Positions 22,810-33,692 are shown, counted from the stretch's first letter. The stretch: 64,000 nt of DNA from Allobosea sp. BK604 (GCF_004341515.1 NZ_SLZF01000006.1:124001-188000); one strand, 5' to 3'. The notes: a model not told the origin generated them from the letters alone. Made by a program: numbers and translations.

Positions 22810-25007
22810 TGGACGCGCAGCTCATTGCTCAGCGGGATTTCTCGGCCGGTCAGCTCGACGATACCGCGCTGCGGGCCGACGATACCGACATCATGAAGGC
22901 CGGACTGCGCACGGCGCGCAATGTCCGCATCCTGGCCAGCCGCAGCGTTCGCCGTCGGCCCGGGCGGCGCGTCCTCTTTCAGACCTCGGGCATCGGCGAG
23001 ACGATCCGCCCGGCCGCCGGCGTCGAATGGTTCATGGACATCGAAGCCGGCTCGATGACCTTCCGCAGCAAGAACCTTGCGAGCGTCGTGCAGTTCGGCA
23101 GCATGCCCTGGACGCAGGAGATGTTGCCGGAACTGCGCTGGGTCGAGAGCAACGGCACCGTCATCGTCGCGCACAACGGCATGCGGCCGCAGACCTTCAC
23201 CTATGACCGGCTGACGGGCGGCTGGAGCAATTCGCCGTTCGCGTTCTCGCTGGATCCGAGCGGCGCGGTGCGCCAGCCGTACTATAATTTCTTCCTGGGC
23301 TCGGGCGTCACCATGACGCCGAGTGCTCGCAGCGGCACGATGACGATCAACTTCTCGGCGCCTGTGCTGAATGCCTCGCATGTCGGCAGCGTGTTCCGCT
23401 ATGCCGGCCGGCAGATGGTGATCGACGCCGTTATCGGCCCATCGGTCGGCACGGCCACCGTGATCGAGGAACTGCCGCCCGTCTACTCGATCGGCGTCGA
23501 CAACGTGAACGGCCTGCAGGTCGGCGACGTGGTCGAAGGCGTCACCAGCGGCGCAAAGGGCCAGGTCTCGGCGATCGTCGGCCTCGATGTGGTGGTGCTC
23601 GTCGACAAGAACTGGAGCGGCTTCGAGGTCGACGAGGCCGTGGCGGGCCCGCGCTCGCGGATGAAGGTCGCAACGAACACGCTCGTGGGAACGGTCGCGT
23701 CCACGCAGTGGGACGAAGCGTTGATGTCGGATTTCCGCGGCTGGCCGGGCTGCGTTTCGAAGGACGTGCAGCGCATCATCTTCTGCCGGCTGCTTCAGGC
23801 AGGCTCGGCCGTGTGCTGGTCGTCGACCGGGACGCTGAACGATTTCCTCGTCGGCGCCGAGAAGGAAGATGCGATCTTCGAATTCGTGTCGGAAAACTGC
23901 CTCGTGCTCGACGTGCAGGGCGGCGCCGACGAATTCGTTTTCACGGACAAGGGCGTGTTCTATGTGCCCGTCTCGACGTCGAACCCGCTGATCCCCGGCT
24001 CGATCGATTTCAAGCTGATCTCGGACGATCCGGCCTCAGGTATCAAAGCGGTTCCCACGACCGAAGGCCTGGTGTTCATCAACGCGTCGCGCTCGCGCGT
24101 CTTCGCGATCATCGGCACCGGCCAGGTTGCCCGGCCCTATGTCGTCGAAGACCTGTCCGAGTACCATTCGAAGCTGATCCGGCAGCCGTTCGCCATCGCC
24201 ACCAGCGCGGCCGATGCGTCGGCGCCGGAGCGCTACGTCTTCGCGTCGAACGCTGACGGCACGCTGGCGGTCGGCCGCTACCAGAAGGGCACGAATACGC
24301 GCGGCTGGATCGGCTGGGTTCCGTGGGACGGGCTGGGCGCGATCAAATGGATCTCGGCCGGCACAGACGCCGTGATCGTGACCGCCGAATATGTGACGGA
24401 CGTCGGGGTGCTGCGCTTCGTCGAGCGCTTCGAGGATGATCTGCTCCTCGACGGCTCCATGGCGCTGGCCGGCGTGACCGGAACCGACGTGCTTGAGGTC
24501 TCGCCGGGCGTGGCGCTCGAGGTCTCGATCGGCAACCCGCTTGAGATCGGCGACGTCTACACGTTCAATTGGGCCGCCGGCACCACGCTCAGCGTCGAGC
24601 GCAACGGCTGGTTCCGGGGCAACTACACGGTCCAGGCCGATGGCTCCCTGTCGGGCGTGATTCCGGTCAACAACACGGTCGGCATGAACGGCGGCTTCAA
24701 TTTCACCGTCGAGGTCGAGCCGTTCGTCCCGCATATCGAGGGCGGGCGCTCGGTGAAACAGCGCATTCGCCGCCGGCGCATCAAGCAGCTTGCGGCGACG
24801 GTCCAGCGCTCGCAGGCGGTCGAGGTCGCCGGCTATCTCGTGCCGTTCTGGCGCGCCGGCGAGAACGAGGAAGAAGCCCCGCCCCTGCGCGATGACACCT
24901 ATCGCACGCGGCAGACGGGCCGCTCGTTTGATCCGCGCTGGTCCGTCAAGCAGGAACTGCCCGGCGCGCTCACCATCCTGGAACTGGACACCGAAGTCAC
25001 CTTCTAG
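22809..25007 (+). CDS. Tail tubular protein B-like (nozzle)
   Basis: A 732-residue, beta-rich protein. The N-terminus (QRDFSAGQLDDTALRADDTD; ILASRSVRRRPGRR) is the conserved opening of phage nozzle proteins that contain the SAGxL motif. A beta-propeller-like body follows. It closes the short tail and contacts the spikes. Its TGATG junction with the adaptor gene fits joint expression. Confidence 0.85.
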   Translation: MDAQLIAQRDFSAGQLDDTALRADDTDIMKAGLRTARNVRILASRSVRRRPGRRVLFQTSGIGETIRPAAGVEWFMDIEAGSMTFRSKNLASVVQFGSMPWTQEMLPELRWVESNGTVIVAHNGMRPQTFTYDRLTGGWSNSPFAFSLDPSGAVRQPYYNFFLGSGVTMTPSARSGTMTINFSAPVLNASHVGSVFRYAGRQMVIDAVIGPSVGTATVIEELPPVYSIGVDNVNGLQVGDVVEGVTSGAKGQVSAIVGLDVVVLVDKNWSGFEVDEAVAGPRSRMKVATNTLVGTVASTQWDEALMSDFRGWPGCVSKDVQRIIFCRLLQAGSAVCWSSTGTLNDFLVGAEKEDAIFEFVSENCLVLDVQGGADEFVFTDKGVFYVPVSTSNPLIPGSIDFKLISDDPASGIKAVPTTEGLVFINASRSRVFAIIGTGQVARPYVVEDLSEYHSKLIRQPFAIATSAADASAPERYVFASNADGTLAVGRYQKGTNTRGWIGWVPWDGLGAIKWISAGTDAVIVTAEYVTDVGVLRFVERFEDDLLLDGSMALAGVTGTDVLEVSPGVALEVSIGNPLEIGDVYTFNWAAGTTLSVERNGWFRGNYTVQADGSLSGVIPVNNTVGMNGGFNFTVEVEPFVPHIEGGRSVKQRIRRRRIKQLAATVQRSQAVEVAGYLVPFWRAGENEEEAPPLRDDTYRTRQTGRSFDPRWSVKQELPGALTILELDTEVTF

Positions 25008-25013
25008 CCCCGA

Positions 25014-25048
25014 TGTGCGGTGCATGGGCGTTCGCCCACGCGCACGGT
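25014..25048 (+). promoter_or_regulatory. Late-promoter-type box, copy g (ejection proteins)
   Basis: TGTGCGGTGC (25014-25023), 19 nt, then CACGGT (25043-25048), 7 bp after the nozzle stop codon and 31 nt before the next ATG. Confidence 0.7.
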
Positions 25049-25079
25049 CGCGCGAGACGAATTCCGCGCGAGGATCGAA

Positions 25080-25556
25080 ATGGGCGTTGCAATCCCTATC
25101 GCCATGCTGGCCATGAGCGCCGCCGGCAAGGGCATGCAGATGGCCGCCAGCAACGCTGAGGGCATCCAGAAGAAAACTGCGTCTCAGATCGAGTCGATGA
25201 AGCTCAAGATGGCGGCCGAGGCCGGCCGGGTCCGCGCTCAGCAGGTCGACGCGCAATATCGCGATGAGCTGAACGAGACGATGCAGACGATCGGCGCGAT
25301 CCGGTCCGCGCAGAATGTCGGCTTCGACTCCCCGACCTCGTTCGCACTCTACGACAAGGCCGAGACCATCAACGACCGTGCGCGCGTCGTGGCGGCGTCG
25401 AATGAGCGGCTGAAGGCTCTCGGGCTGGAAGGCGATGCGGCGCAGACCCTGGCCGCCGGCCGGATGGCGCGCACGACCGCGGCGCTCAAGATGATCCCGA
25501 CCGGGCTTAGCCTGGGCCAGGAACTCGCCACCGGCATTCCCAAGCTGTTCGAATAG
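25080..25556 (+). CDS. Small internal virion protein
   Basis: A 158-residue Ala/Met/Gln-rich helical protein (MGVAIPIAMLAMSAAGKGMQ start) with one hydrophobic N-terminal helix. It stands directly before the two giant ejection-type proteins, where T7-like phages carry the small ejection protein. GAGGATC ribosome binding site. Confidence 0.7.
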   Translation: MGVAIPIAMLAMSAAGKGMQMAASNAEGIQKKTASQIESMKLKMAAEAGRVRAQQVDAQYRDELNETMQTIGAIRSAQNVGFDSPTSFALYDKAETINDRARVVAASNERLKALGLEGDAAQTLAAGRMARTTAALKMIPTGLSLGQELATGIPKLFE

Positions 25557-25565
25557 GGCTCGCGC

Positions 25566-28500
25566 ATGGTTGACGTTCTCGACGCCTCCGGCGCACGCAA
25601 GCCCAAGCCGGGCCTCGCGGCTATCCCAACGTCCACGATCAGCGCGGCGCAGCAGGCGGCTCCGTACACGGAGTTGGCGCGCGCGGTTGGCGCGGTTGGC
25701 GAGGCGCTGACCGAAGCCACTGCGCCGTATCAGGCGGCGCAGGGTGCAAAGGCTGTCACGCGCGACGCGGACGGCAATATTCAGGTCCAGTGGCGCGGCG
25801 AGTTCACGAGCGGCGATCGGCTATACAATGCCGCCGCTCGGCAGGCCGGGCTTGCAATGGGCAAGACCGAGACTGAGCAGGGCTTGCTCGAGCTCCGCAA
25901 TCAGTACGATGGGCGCCCCGCCGAGTTCCAGAAGGCGGCCAAGGATTACATCGCCAACGTCGGCAAGAATGGCGACCCGCTGCTGCGGCCGTTCCTGCGG
26001 AACGAAGCCGAGCGTTCGGCGGGCCAGTATTTCGAGGGCCTGATCTCGGCCAAGCACGACCTGGACCTGAAGAATGCGTTCTCCTCGCTGGTCGACCGCC
26101 GCAAGCTCGTCGCCGACAACCTGGAAGCGCTGGCGGCGCAGGGCGGCGTCGGCACGGAGGAATATCAGCGGGCGCAGGCGGAATGGAAGGACATCGGCCA
26201 GCAGCTCGCGGCGAACGGCAAGTTCCCGTACACGGCCGACAAGGACGCCTTCGACACGCAGCGGCTGGAAAGCCGGCTGACCGGCGAGAGCGCTGCGGCG
26301 ATGACGCGCCGTTTGCTGACCGAGCAAGGCGTCGAGCCTGCGCGCAAGTTCGTGCAGGACTTCTTCAACGACGAGAAGCTCGGCATGGATGCGCGCGAGC
26401 GGCGCACCTATCGAAACCTGGCCGAGTCCGTGATCAACGAGCGCTCGAAGGAACTCGCCACCGCCCGCCGCGAGGTGACGGCGGAAGGCAAGGATTTGCT
26501 CACCGGCATCAAGAACGGCGTCGCGATCGATGACGCCTCTTTCGACGACTTCCTGCAGCGTGCCTCAGCCGCCGGCGCGGCGCCGACCGTGCGCGCGCTC
26601 GTCTCGGCCCGGGCGGCAAAAGAGCAGTGGAAGATGTTCGAGAGCCTGCCGACGACGGAGCGCGCCAACTTCGCCCGGCAGGCGATCACCGGCGGCCCCG
26701 GCGGCCCTGGCATGTCGCGGCTCGTCGGCGCGGTGATGCAGCAGGAGTCGACTTTCGATCCGAACGCGGAATCGCACAAGGGCGCATCCGGCCTCATGCA
26801 GGTCATGCCCGGCACGGCGCGCGAGGTGGCGACTGGCCTCGGTATCCGCGCGCTCGACGGGAAGTCTGACGACGAGGTCAAAGCGATCCTGAAGAGCGAC
26901 ACCGATCTGAACGTGCAGCTTGGCACGGCCTACCTGTCGCAGAACCTGCGGAAATTCGGGGGCGACGTGCCGGCGGCGCTCGTCGCGTACAACGCTGGCC
27001 CGGGCGTGGCGCAGGAGTGGATCGCCTCGGGCAAGAATGACGCCGTCCTGCCGATCGAGACGCGCAACTACAAAGAGAAGATCCTCGCCAACCTGAACAT
27101 GGGCGCGCCGCCGTCCGGCCCGGTGCTCTTCAACGGTCGGCAGTTGTCCGGCTCGACGAGCGCCGAACAGGTCGGCTCAATGTATATCGGGATGAACGAG
27201 CGCGACCCGGCCGGCCGCAAAGCGCTCTCGTCCTTCATCGAGAAATACGCCGGCAGCAAGATCGACCCCGCGACGGTGCCGTGGTGCGCGGCCTTCGTGA
27301 ACGCCGTCATGGGCGCGTCGGGGCGCAAGGGCACCGGCTCGCTGCGGGCGCTCGACTTCCTGAATTACGGGACGCCGACCGATGCGCCCGGCGCCGGCGA
27401 CATCGTCGTGTTCAATTGGGGCGACGGCTCGGGCCATGCCGGCATCGTGCAGGGCTTCGAAGAGAAGGATGGCAAGCGCTATATCCGCGTGCTCGGCGGC
27501 AACCAAGGCGGCACGGACGACGCGGGCAACCGGGTCAAGGGCTCGGTCTCGTCGTCCCTGTTCAAACTGGACGACGTCGCCGGCTACAGGAAGCCGCCAC
27601 CGCCCGGCGGCGGGCCCGAATTCGCGCAACCGCGCCGCTTCAACACGGCCGATGGCGGGCGGGCGTTCCTCTATCCCGACGCCTCGATGATCGACGACTA
27701 TCGCAAGGCCATGGGGCAGGACGCGCGCCGCCTCGCGCCGTCGATCGCCGATGGCTTCAAGAAGGGGCTTCCCCCGAGCGAGCAGGAGTTCACGGCCTTC
27801 ATCGACATGGTCACGCTGTCCGGCGACCAGAAGCTGCGCACGGAGACGATGAGCCTCGTCAAGTCGCTGGAAGCGTCGAAGCAGTTTGAGGGGCTGCCGA
27901 AGCCGGTTCGCGACGCGGCCATGCAGCGCCTGGCGCAGGAGCTTTCGGGCGGCTCGTCCGAGATCCAGCGCGCCATGCTCGACAACCTGACCGAGTCCTT
28001 CGACGCGCGCGACAAGGCGCTTGCCGATGATCCGATGTCGGCCGGGCCACGCTATGGCATGGTCGCCAAGCAGGCGCCGCTCGACTGGAACAACCTTGAT
28101 GCGGCGCTGCCGGCCCGCGCGAAGGCCTCGAACGAATTGCGCTCGGCGACGGGCTCGGTCGACCCGGTTCTGCCGCTGACGAAGGCCGAGGTCGGGCAAC
28201 TTGCACAGCAGTTCTCGCAGGGCGACGGCGCGACCGCGTCCAAGCTCCTGGGCGGGCTCGTGCAGCTTCCTCCCGATCAGTTCGGCGCGATCATGAGCCA
28301 AGCCCCGGTCAAGGACGCGCTGATCGGCATGTCGCGCTCGGGCGATCCGCAGAAGATGACGGCGGCCTTCTCCGCGCTCGACGCTGAGCACAAGCGCGAC
28401 CCGGCGGCGTTCACGAAGGCGTTCGGCGCCAGCGTCGAGAATAAGCTCGAGCTCTGGAACGCCAAGATGGCCTATATGCCGGCCGAGACCCTGGCGAAGG

Positions 28501-29279
28501 AAATGCTGCGCTCGGATGATCCATCGACGCAGAAGGCCCGCGAGGCGATGCGCGCGGAGGGCGTGAAGAAGGTCGAGAAGGTCACGGCGAGCGACATCGC
28601 CGGCTATTTCGACGAGTCGGTCATGCCCTTCACAGCGCCGTCCGCCCCGGCCCAGCCCCTGCAGGCGGGAGAGCTGAAGGTCGATTTCGAGCGCGAATTC
28701 TCCGAGGTCTATGCCGAGATCGGCGACGAAGGAAAGGCGCGGCAGATCGCCGTCGACCGTCTCAAGAAGGTGTGGGCGCCGTCGATCGCCAACGGCGGCC
28801 GGCTGATGAAGTTCGCGCCGGAGAAGTCGGCGGCCTATCCGCCGATCGGCGGCTCGCATGACTGGATCGCGAAGCAACTGGACAACGACGTTCGGACGAC
28901 TCTCTACGGCATGGGGGCTCTCATTCCCGACATTACCGGTCGCGACGCCAGCCAGAACATCGCTTCGCCGGAGGCGACGGCCATGCTCGGAGCGCCGCGC
29001 ATGATCGTTCCGGATGCACGCACCGAGGCCGAGTTCAACGCTGGCAAGCCGCCCTCCTATCCAATCGTCGTCATGGCGCCTAACGGCATGTACGTCGCGC
29101 TACAGAATGCGCAGGGACAGCAGGCGCGGTTCACAGCCAACCCGGATATCGCCTTGACCGCCGGCCGCGACGCGGCGCTCGCGACCTTCGGAGGCATGGA
29201 AGAGGCTCGCGCATCGCAAGAGCGATACGAGGCCGATATCCGACGCCGCGCGGAACAACGCCGCACGAGGTCGCGCTGA
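25566..29279 (+). CDS. Ejection protein with lytic transglycosylase and CHAP-type domains
   Basis: A 1237-residue internal virion protein. A soluble lytic transglycosylase domain is at about residues 380-510 (MQQESTFDPNAESHKGASGL carries the catalytic Glu; VAYNAGPG). A cysteine amidohydrolase-like domain follows at about residues 540-680 (WCAAFVN carries the Cys, GHAGIV the His). Such proteins are injected with DNA and open the peptidoglycan. Two different wall hydrolases in one ejection protein is unusual. The rest is helical, ending in an Arg-rich tail. Confidence 0.85.
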   Translation: MVDVLDASGARKPKPGLAAIPTSTISAAQQAAPYTELARAVGAVGEALTEATAPYQAAQGAKAVTRDADGNIQVQWRGEFTSGDRLYNAAARQAGLAMGKTETEQGLLELRNQYDGRPAEFQKAAKDYIANVGKNGDPLLRPFLRNEAERSAGQYFEGLISAKHDLDLKNAFSSLVDRRKLVADNLEALAAQGGVGTEEYQRAQAEWKDIGQQLAANGKFPYTADKDAFDTQRLESRLTGESAAAMTRRLLTEQGVEPARKFVQDFFNDEKLGMDARERRTYRNLAESVINERSKELATARREVTAEGKDLLTGIKNGVAIDDASFDDFLQRASAAGAAPTVRALVSARAAKEQWKMFESLPTTERANFARQAITGGPGGPGMSRLVGAVMQQESTFDPNAESHKGASGLMQVMPGTAREVATGLGIRALDGKSDDEVKAILKSDTDLNVQLGTAYLSQNLRKFGGDVPAALVAYNAGPGVAQEWIASGKNDAVLPIETRNYKEKILANLNMGAPPSGPVLFNGRQLSGSTSAEQVGSMYIGMNERDPAGRKALSSFIEKYAGSKIDPATVPWCAAFVNAVMGASGRKGTGSLRALDFLNYGTPTDAPGAGDIVVFNWGDGSGHAGIVQGFEEKDGKRYIRVLGGNQGGTDDAGNRVKGSVSSSLFKLDDVAGYRKPPPPGGGPEFAQPRRFNTADGGRAFLYPDASMIDDYRKAMGQDARRLAPSIADGFKKGLPPSEQEFTAFIDMVTLSGDQKLRTETMSLVKSLEASKQFEGLPKPVRDAAMQRLAQELSGGSSEIQRAMLDNLTESFDARDKALADDPMSAGPRYGMVAKQAPLDWNNLDAALPARAKASNELRSATGSVDPVLPLTKAEVGQLAQQFSQGDGATASKLLGGLVQLPPDQFGAIMSQAPVKDALIGMSRSGDPQKMTAAFSALDAEHKRDPAAFTKAFGASVENKLELWNAKMAYMPAETLAKEMLRSDDPSTQKAREAMRAEGVKKVEKVTASDIAGYFDESVMPFTAPSAPAQPLQAGELKVDFEREFSEVYAEIGDEGKARQIAVDRLKKVWAPSIANGGRLMKFAPEKSAAYPPIGGSHDWIAKQLDNDVRTTLYGMGALIPDITGRDASQNIASPEATAMLGAPRMIVPDARTEAEFNAGKPPSYPIVVMAPNGMYVALQNAQGQQARFTANPDIALTAGRDAALATFGGMEEARASQERYEADIRRRAEQRRTRSR

Positions 29280-32200
29280 TGCCGATCACCTTCGACGATG
29301 AACCTCAGGCTGCTCTTCGCACCCCAACGACAGCGCCGGAACCGAATCCTTTTCCGACCGGGGCGGGTGCCTGGGACGTGCTCGGCTCTGCATTTCGGCA
29401 GGAGAATGTCGTCTCGAACGTCGTTTCGCTGCTGAACCGGCCGATCTATGAGCCGGAGCCGGGATACAACCCGATCGCGGCCCTGCGCGGCACGAAATAC
29501 GAGCGCGACTATCTCGACGAAGCGCTGTCGATCCGCAGCCCTGACGAGATGCGGGACTTTCAGGCCCGCATCGATCGCGAGGAAGCGGACAAGCGCGTGC
29601 TGCATGATGCCGGCGGTTGGGGCGTCGCGGCGGGGATCCTCGCCGGCACGCTCGATCCGCTGATGTTCCTTCCTGTCGGCGGCGCTGTGAAGTCGGTGCG
29701 CGGCGGCTATAGCGTCGCGCGCTCGGCTGCGCTGGTCGGCGGTCTGTCCGCTCTGCAAACGGGTGTCTCCGAGCTCGCCCTGCAGTCGGCGCAGGAAACC
29801 CGCTCGGCCGGCGAGAGCCTGATCTCGATCGCGACGAGCGGCATCCTGGGCGGGCTTATCGGCGGCGGTGCTGCCGCGCTGATGACGCGCGCGGAGCGTT
29901 CGGCGCTTGAGTCCGCGCTTTACGGCGATCGGCTGAAGGTTTCCGAGACGGTAGACGAAGCGCTCGGCGCGCCTGCCGTTGGTATGGCGCGCTCGGCCGG
30001 CGCCGCCGCGGCGGACACGCGCGAGCTGAAACTCGTCGGCTTCGGCCTCGACAAGGTGCCGGTTATCGGCTGGCTCATGGAGCGGTCCAGCCCGACCATG
30101 CGCGTCTTCTCCTCGGACAGCATCGCGGCGAAGCGCGCCATGGCCGACCTGGCCGAAACCTCGCTGCGCTTCGAAGACAACGCGCGCGGCGTGGCGACCT
30201 CTTTCGACGGGCCGCCGCTCAGCCGGCTTGTCCAGTCGCAAAAGGTGCGCATGCAGCTTGAGGCCGGCGAGACGCTGAAAGAGGCGTTCGCGGATTACCG
30301 GTTCGGCGCCGCTGATACCTCGGCACCGATCGCGCGCGCTGGCTTCGATGACCTCCGCGGCGCGGCTCCGGAAAAGATGGGCTTCCCCGAATTTAAGCGG
30401 GAGGTGACCACGGCCCTGTTCTCGGGCGATGTCCATGCGGTGCCGCAGGTTGAGCGCGCGGCGAAGGCGATCCGCGCCAACGTGCTGGAGCCGATCCGCG
30501 CGAAAGCCGTCGAGTTGAAGCTGCTCGATCCCGACGCAGCCCCGAAGAATGATCCCTCCTGGTTCGCCCGCGTGTGGGACAAGCAGAAGATCGCCGCCAA
30601 GCGGCCGGACGTGGTCAAGCGCTTCACCGACTGGCTGGAGAGCGAGCAGACTCGCAAGGCCGGTGCACAGGAGCGGTTGAGCGCGCTGTCGGATGAGCTC
30701 GACGGGCTCGACGACAAGCGCGCAAAGCTTGAGGCGCAGGTCGAGCGACTGGAGCAGCGCGCCACGGAGTTGGAAGGACGCATCTCGGAACGCGCGATGG
30801 AGGCCAAGCGCGCCGGCAAGCGGGTCGCGACGCTGGACGATCGCGCGGCGGCGCTGGCCGAAGAGCAGGCCGACATCGAGGAATTCATTGCGGCCATGCG
30901 CGAGGAGGTCCGCGACCCGGGCCTGCGCGAGCGCATCGATCAGCTAGAGCGCGAGTTCCGCGCCGCCCGCGCTGAGGAAGCCGGTGCCCGCGTCACTGAC
31001 CGCGACCTTGACCGGATCGAGCGCGCGGAAGCCGACGCCGTCCTCGGCGACCGCGTCGGCAAGATGGCGGCCGAGATCGTGCTCGGGAAGCGCCGGCCGG
31101 TGAAAGAGCCCTCGTTCGTGCACTGGCTCGCGCGCAACGGCGGCATCCGGGAAGGCCAAGGCGATGTCATGGCGACGGTCGGCTCGACGCGCCAGCATCC
31201 CGGCCTTGTCAGCCGCAACGGCCGCTCTGTCGACGAATGGGGCGAGAAGCTGCAAGAGGAATTCCGCCTCGCTGAGCGGCCGGATGAACGGCAGGTTCTC
31301 GAATGGCTCGACGAAGCGCTGCGCGGGCGCAATCCGTTCTTCTGGACCGATAGCCTATCCGCCGGAGACCACATGGCGCTCGACGCCACGAGGTTCGCCG
31401 CATCGGTGAACGAGGCGATGGATCGCGCCGGCTTCAATCCGAAGACGCGCGGCGATGTCGCGGCGTTCCTGCGCGGCGAGGATGCACCGGCCCGGTCGTT
31501 GGAGGATCTCGATCGCGCACTCGGCGAGATGGAAGCCGCAGCCATTCCGCCGTCTGTTCGGCTCGAAGGCGTTGAGGGCAACTTGACGCTCGCCCGGGAA
31601 GATTTGGCGTCGGCCCGGGCCGCCGTGCAGCAGGGTCTCGCCGGGCGCGAGGCAGCCGCCGGGCGGCGCCGGTTGCTCGCCGGCCGGCAGAGTGAGGCCG
31701 GAATACCTGACCGGGTGAGCCGCGGCCGCATCGGCATCCTGAACGATCAGGCATCACGCTCGGCAACCAAGCGGCAGCTGCTCGATGACGCGCTGGAGCT
31801 CGGCAAGGCGGCAGAGGCCGATGTCCTGGCGCGGGTCGAGCGCGAGTTGCAGGAATGGGGCGGCAAGTCGGCGAGCGAGGCGCTGACGGCGATCCGCTCG
31901 CGCGAGAAGGCGGCGACTGCGCGCGGCCCTGATGCCGCTCGCCTGGCGTCCGCCGACCGTCCGGTGATGGCTGCCATGCGCCGCATTGTCGGATCGGATC
32001 GCGATCTGTCCCGGATCGAGTTGGAAAGCCGCGCGAACGAGATCGTCAACCGGCTGCTTGGCACGCCTGACGGCCGGCTGCCCTATGACGTGGCCTCGGC
32101 CGGTGGCGCCCGGCAAACGCCGGAATCGGGCGAGATGCGCGGCGCGCTGAAATCGCGCGAGTTCGCCATCCCAACCGCCCTCGTCCGCGATCTGATCGAG

Positions 32201-33688
32201 GATGACGTCGAGCATCTGCTCGGCACCGTCACGCGCACGCTGCTGCCCGATATGGCGCTCGTCGAGCGCTTCGGCGATGTCGACATGGTCAACGTCATGA
32301 AGCAGATCAACGAGGAGTACGCGGCGAAGGCCAAGCCGGGCATGTCGGAGAAGGCGCTCGACGCGCTGGAGAAAGAGAAGCAGCGCATGCTGCGCGATGT
32401 GGGCGCCACGCGCGACCGCATCCGTGGGGTCTATGGCATCGCCGCTGATACGACCGGCCGGAACATCGCCCGCGCGGCGAACGTCGCCCGCAACTTCAAC
32501 GTCATCACCGACCTGGGAACGTCGACCCTCAACAGCATGGGCGACGCGGCCGGCGTCGTGTTTCGGCACGGCTTCGTCAACGTGTTTCGCGACGGCTGGC
32601 TGCCGTTCTTCCGCGCGATGACCGGGTCCTCTCCGCAGTCGGCCGCTGAACTGCGGCAGATGAAGGCCATGGGCATCGCGGTCGAGACGCAATTGAACCT
32701 GCGGCAGCACGCGCTTTCCGACATCACCGAAAATTACAAGCCCGGCACGAAGTTCGAGCGAGCCATGCAGTGGGCGGCGGACAAGTCGCAGATCGCCAAC
32801 CTGCAGAGCTATTGGACGGACATGGTCAAGTCCGTGGCCGCGACGACGGCGAGCGCCGAGATGCTGCGGGCCGCGCGCCGGATCTCCGAAGGGCGCGGCA
32901 CCGCGCGGGATATCGCGAACATGGCCGAGTCGAACATCGACAACGCCATGGCGCAGCGCATCTGGTCGGCCATGCAGGACGGCGGCGGGGCGAATGTCGA
33001 TGGCGTGCGGCTGCCGAACACGGCCGATTGGAAGGATCGCGGCGCGGCGCAGGCATTCGAGGCCGCCCTCGCCCGCGAGACGGATATCGCCGTGGTCACG
33101 CCCGGCCTGGAAAAGCCGCTTTGGATGTCCCGCTCGGGCGTCTCCCTGCTCGGGCAGTTCAAGGCGTTCATCGCCGGCGCCAACGAGCGCATGCTGATCG
33201 CGAACCTGCAGCGCTCCGACATCAATACGCTGCAGGGCCTGGTCGCCTCCGTGCTGCTCGGCATGCTGTCCTATCGCCTCTACACCTGGGTCTCCGGCCA
33301 GCCGGCCAGCGATCGGCCGCAGGACTGGTTCAAGGAAGGCGTGTCGCGCTCGGGCGTGCTGGGCTGGCTCGACGAGATCAACGCCACCTCGGGCAAGATC
33401 ACGCGCGGCCAGGCCGACGTGTTCCGCCTGATCGGCGCCGACAAGCCGCTCTCGCGCATGCAGTCGCGCGGCATCCTGGGCACCCTCGCCGGCCCGACTG
33501 CTGGCAAGATCGAGCGCATCGCCCAGATCAGCGGCTCGGCGGCGACCGGCGAATGGACCGCCTCGGACACGACGGCAGTGCGGCGGCTGGTGCCCTTTCA
33601 GAATCTCTTCTATGTCCGCGGTCTACTCGATCAGGTCGAGAAGGGCGTCAACTCGGTGATGGGCATCCCGGAGCGCGCGCCGCGATAG
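29279..33688 (+). CDS. Giant internal virion (ejection) protein
   Basis: A 1469-residue helical protein. Near residues 130-205 are two Gly-rich hydrophobic segments (WGVAAGILAGTLDPLMFLP; TSGILGGLIGGGAAALM) that could form membrane helices. A long coiled coil spans about residues 455-580. The overall form recalls the gp16-type protein that lines the DNA ejection channel. It starts on the last base of the transglycosylase gene's stop (TGATG). Confidence 0.75.
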   Translation: MPITFDDEPQAALRTPTTAPEPNPFPTGAGAWDVLGSAFRQENVVSNVVSLLNRPIYEPEPGYNPIAALRGTKYERDYLDEALSIRSPDEMRDFQARIDREEADKRVLHDAGGWGVAAGILAGTLDPLMFLPVGGAVKSVRGGYSVARSAALVGGLSALQTGVSELALQSAQETRSAGESLISIATSGILGGLIGGGAAALMTRAERSALESALYGDRLKVSETVDEALGAPAVGMARSAGAAAADTRELKLVGFGLDKVPVIGWLMERSSPTMRVFSSDSIAAKRAMADLAETSLRFEDNARGVATSFDGPPLSRLVQSQKVRMQLEAGETLKEAFADYRFGAADTSAPIARAGFDDLRGAAPEKMGFPEFKREVTTALFSGDVHAVPQVERAAKAIRANVLEPIRAKAVELKLLDPDAAPKNDPSWFARVWDKQKIAAKRPDVVKRFTDWLESEQTRKAGAQERLSALSDELDGLDDKRAKLEAQVERLEQRATELEGRISERAMEAKRAGKRVATLDDRAAALAEEQADIEEFIAAMREEVRDPGLRERIDQLEREFRAARAEEAGARVTDRDLDRIERAEADAVLGDRVGKMAAEIVLGKRRPVKEPSFVHWLARNGGIREGQGDVMATVGSTRQHPGLVSRNGRSVDEWGEKLQEEFRLAERPDERQVLEWLDEALRGRNPFFWTDSLSAGDHMALDATRFAASVNEAMDRAGFNPKTRGDVAAFLRGEDAPARSLEDLDRALGEMEAAAIPPSVRLEGVEGNLTLAREDLASARAAVQQGLAGREAAAGRRRLLAGRQSEAGIPDRVSRGRIGILNDQASRSATKRQLLDDALELGKAAEADVLARVERELQEWGGKSASEALTAIRSREKAATARGPDAARLASADRPVMAAMRRIVGSDRDLSRIELESRANEIVNRLLGTPDGRLPYDVASAGGARQTPESGEMRGALKSREFAIPTALVRDLIEDDVEHLLGTVTRTLLPDMALVERFGDVDMVNVMKQINEEYAAKAKPGMSEKALDALEKEKQRMLRDVGATRDRIRGVYGIAADTTGRNIARAANVARNFNVITDLGTSTLNSMGDAAGVVFRHGFVNVFRDGWLPFFRAMTGSSPQSAAELRQMKAMGIAVETQLNLRQHALSDITENYKPGTKFERAMQWAADKSQIANLQSYWTDMVKSVAATTASAEMLRAARRISEGRGTARDIANMAESNIDNAMAQRIWSAMQDGGGANVDGVRLPNTADWKDRGAAQAFEAALARETDIAVVTPGLEKPLWMSRSGVSLLGQFKAFIAGANERMLIANLQRSDINTLQGLVASVLLGMLSYRLYTWVSGQPASDRPQDWFKEGVSRSGVLGWLDEINATSGKITRGQADVFRLIGADKPLSRMQSRGILGTLAGPTAGKIERIAQISGSAATGEWTASDTTAVRRLVPFQNLFYVRGLLDQVEKGVNSVMGIPERAPR

Positions 33689-33692
33689 CGCC

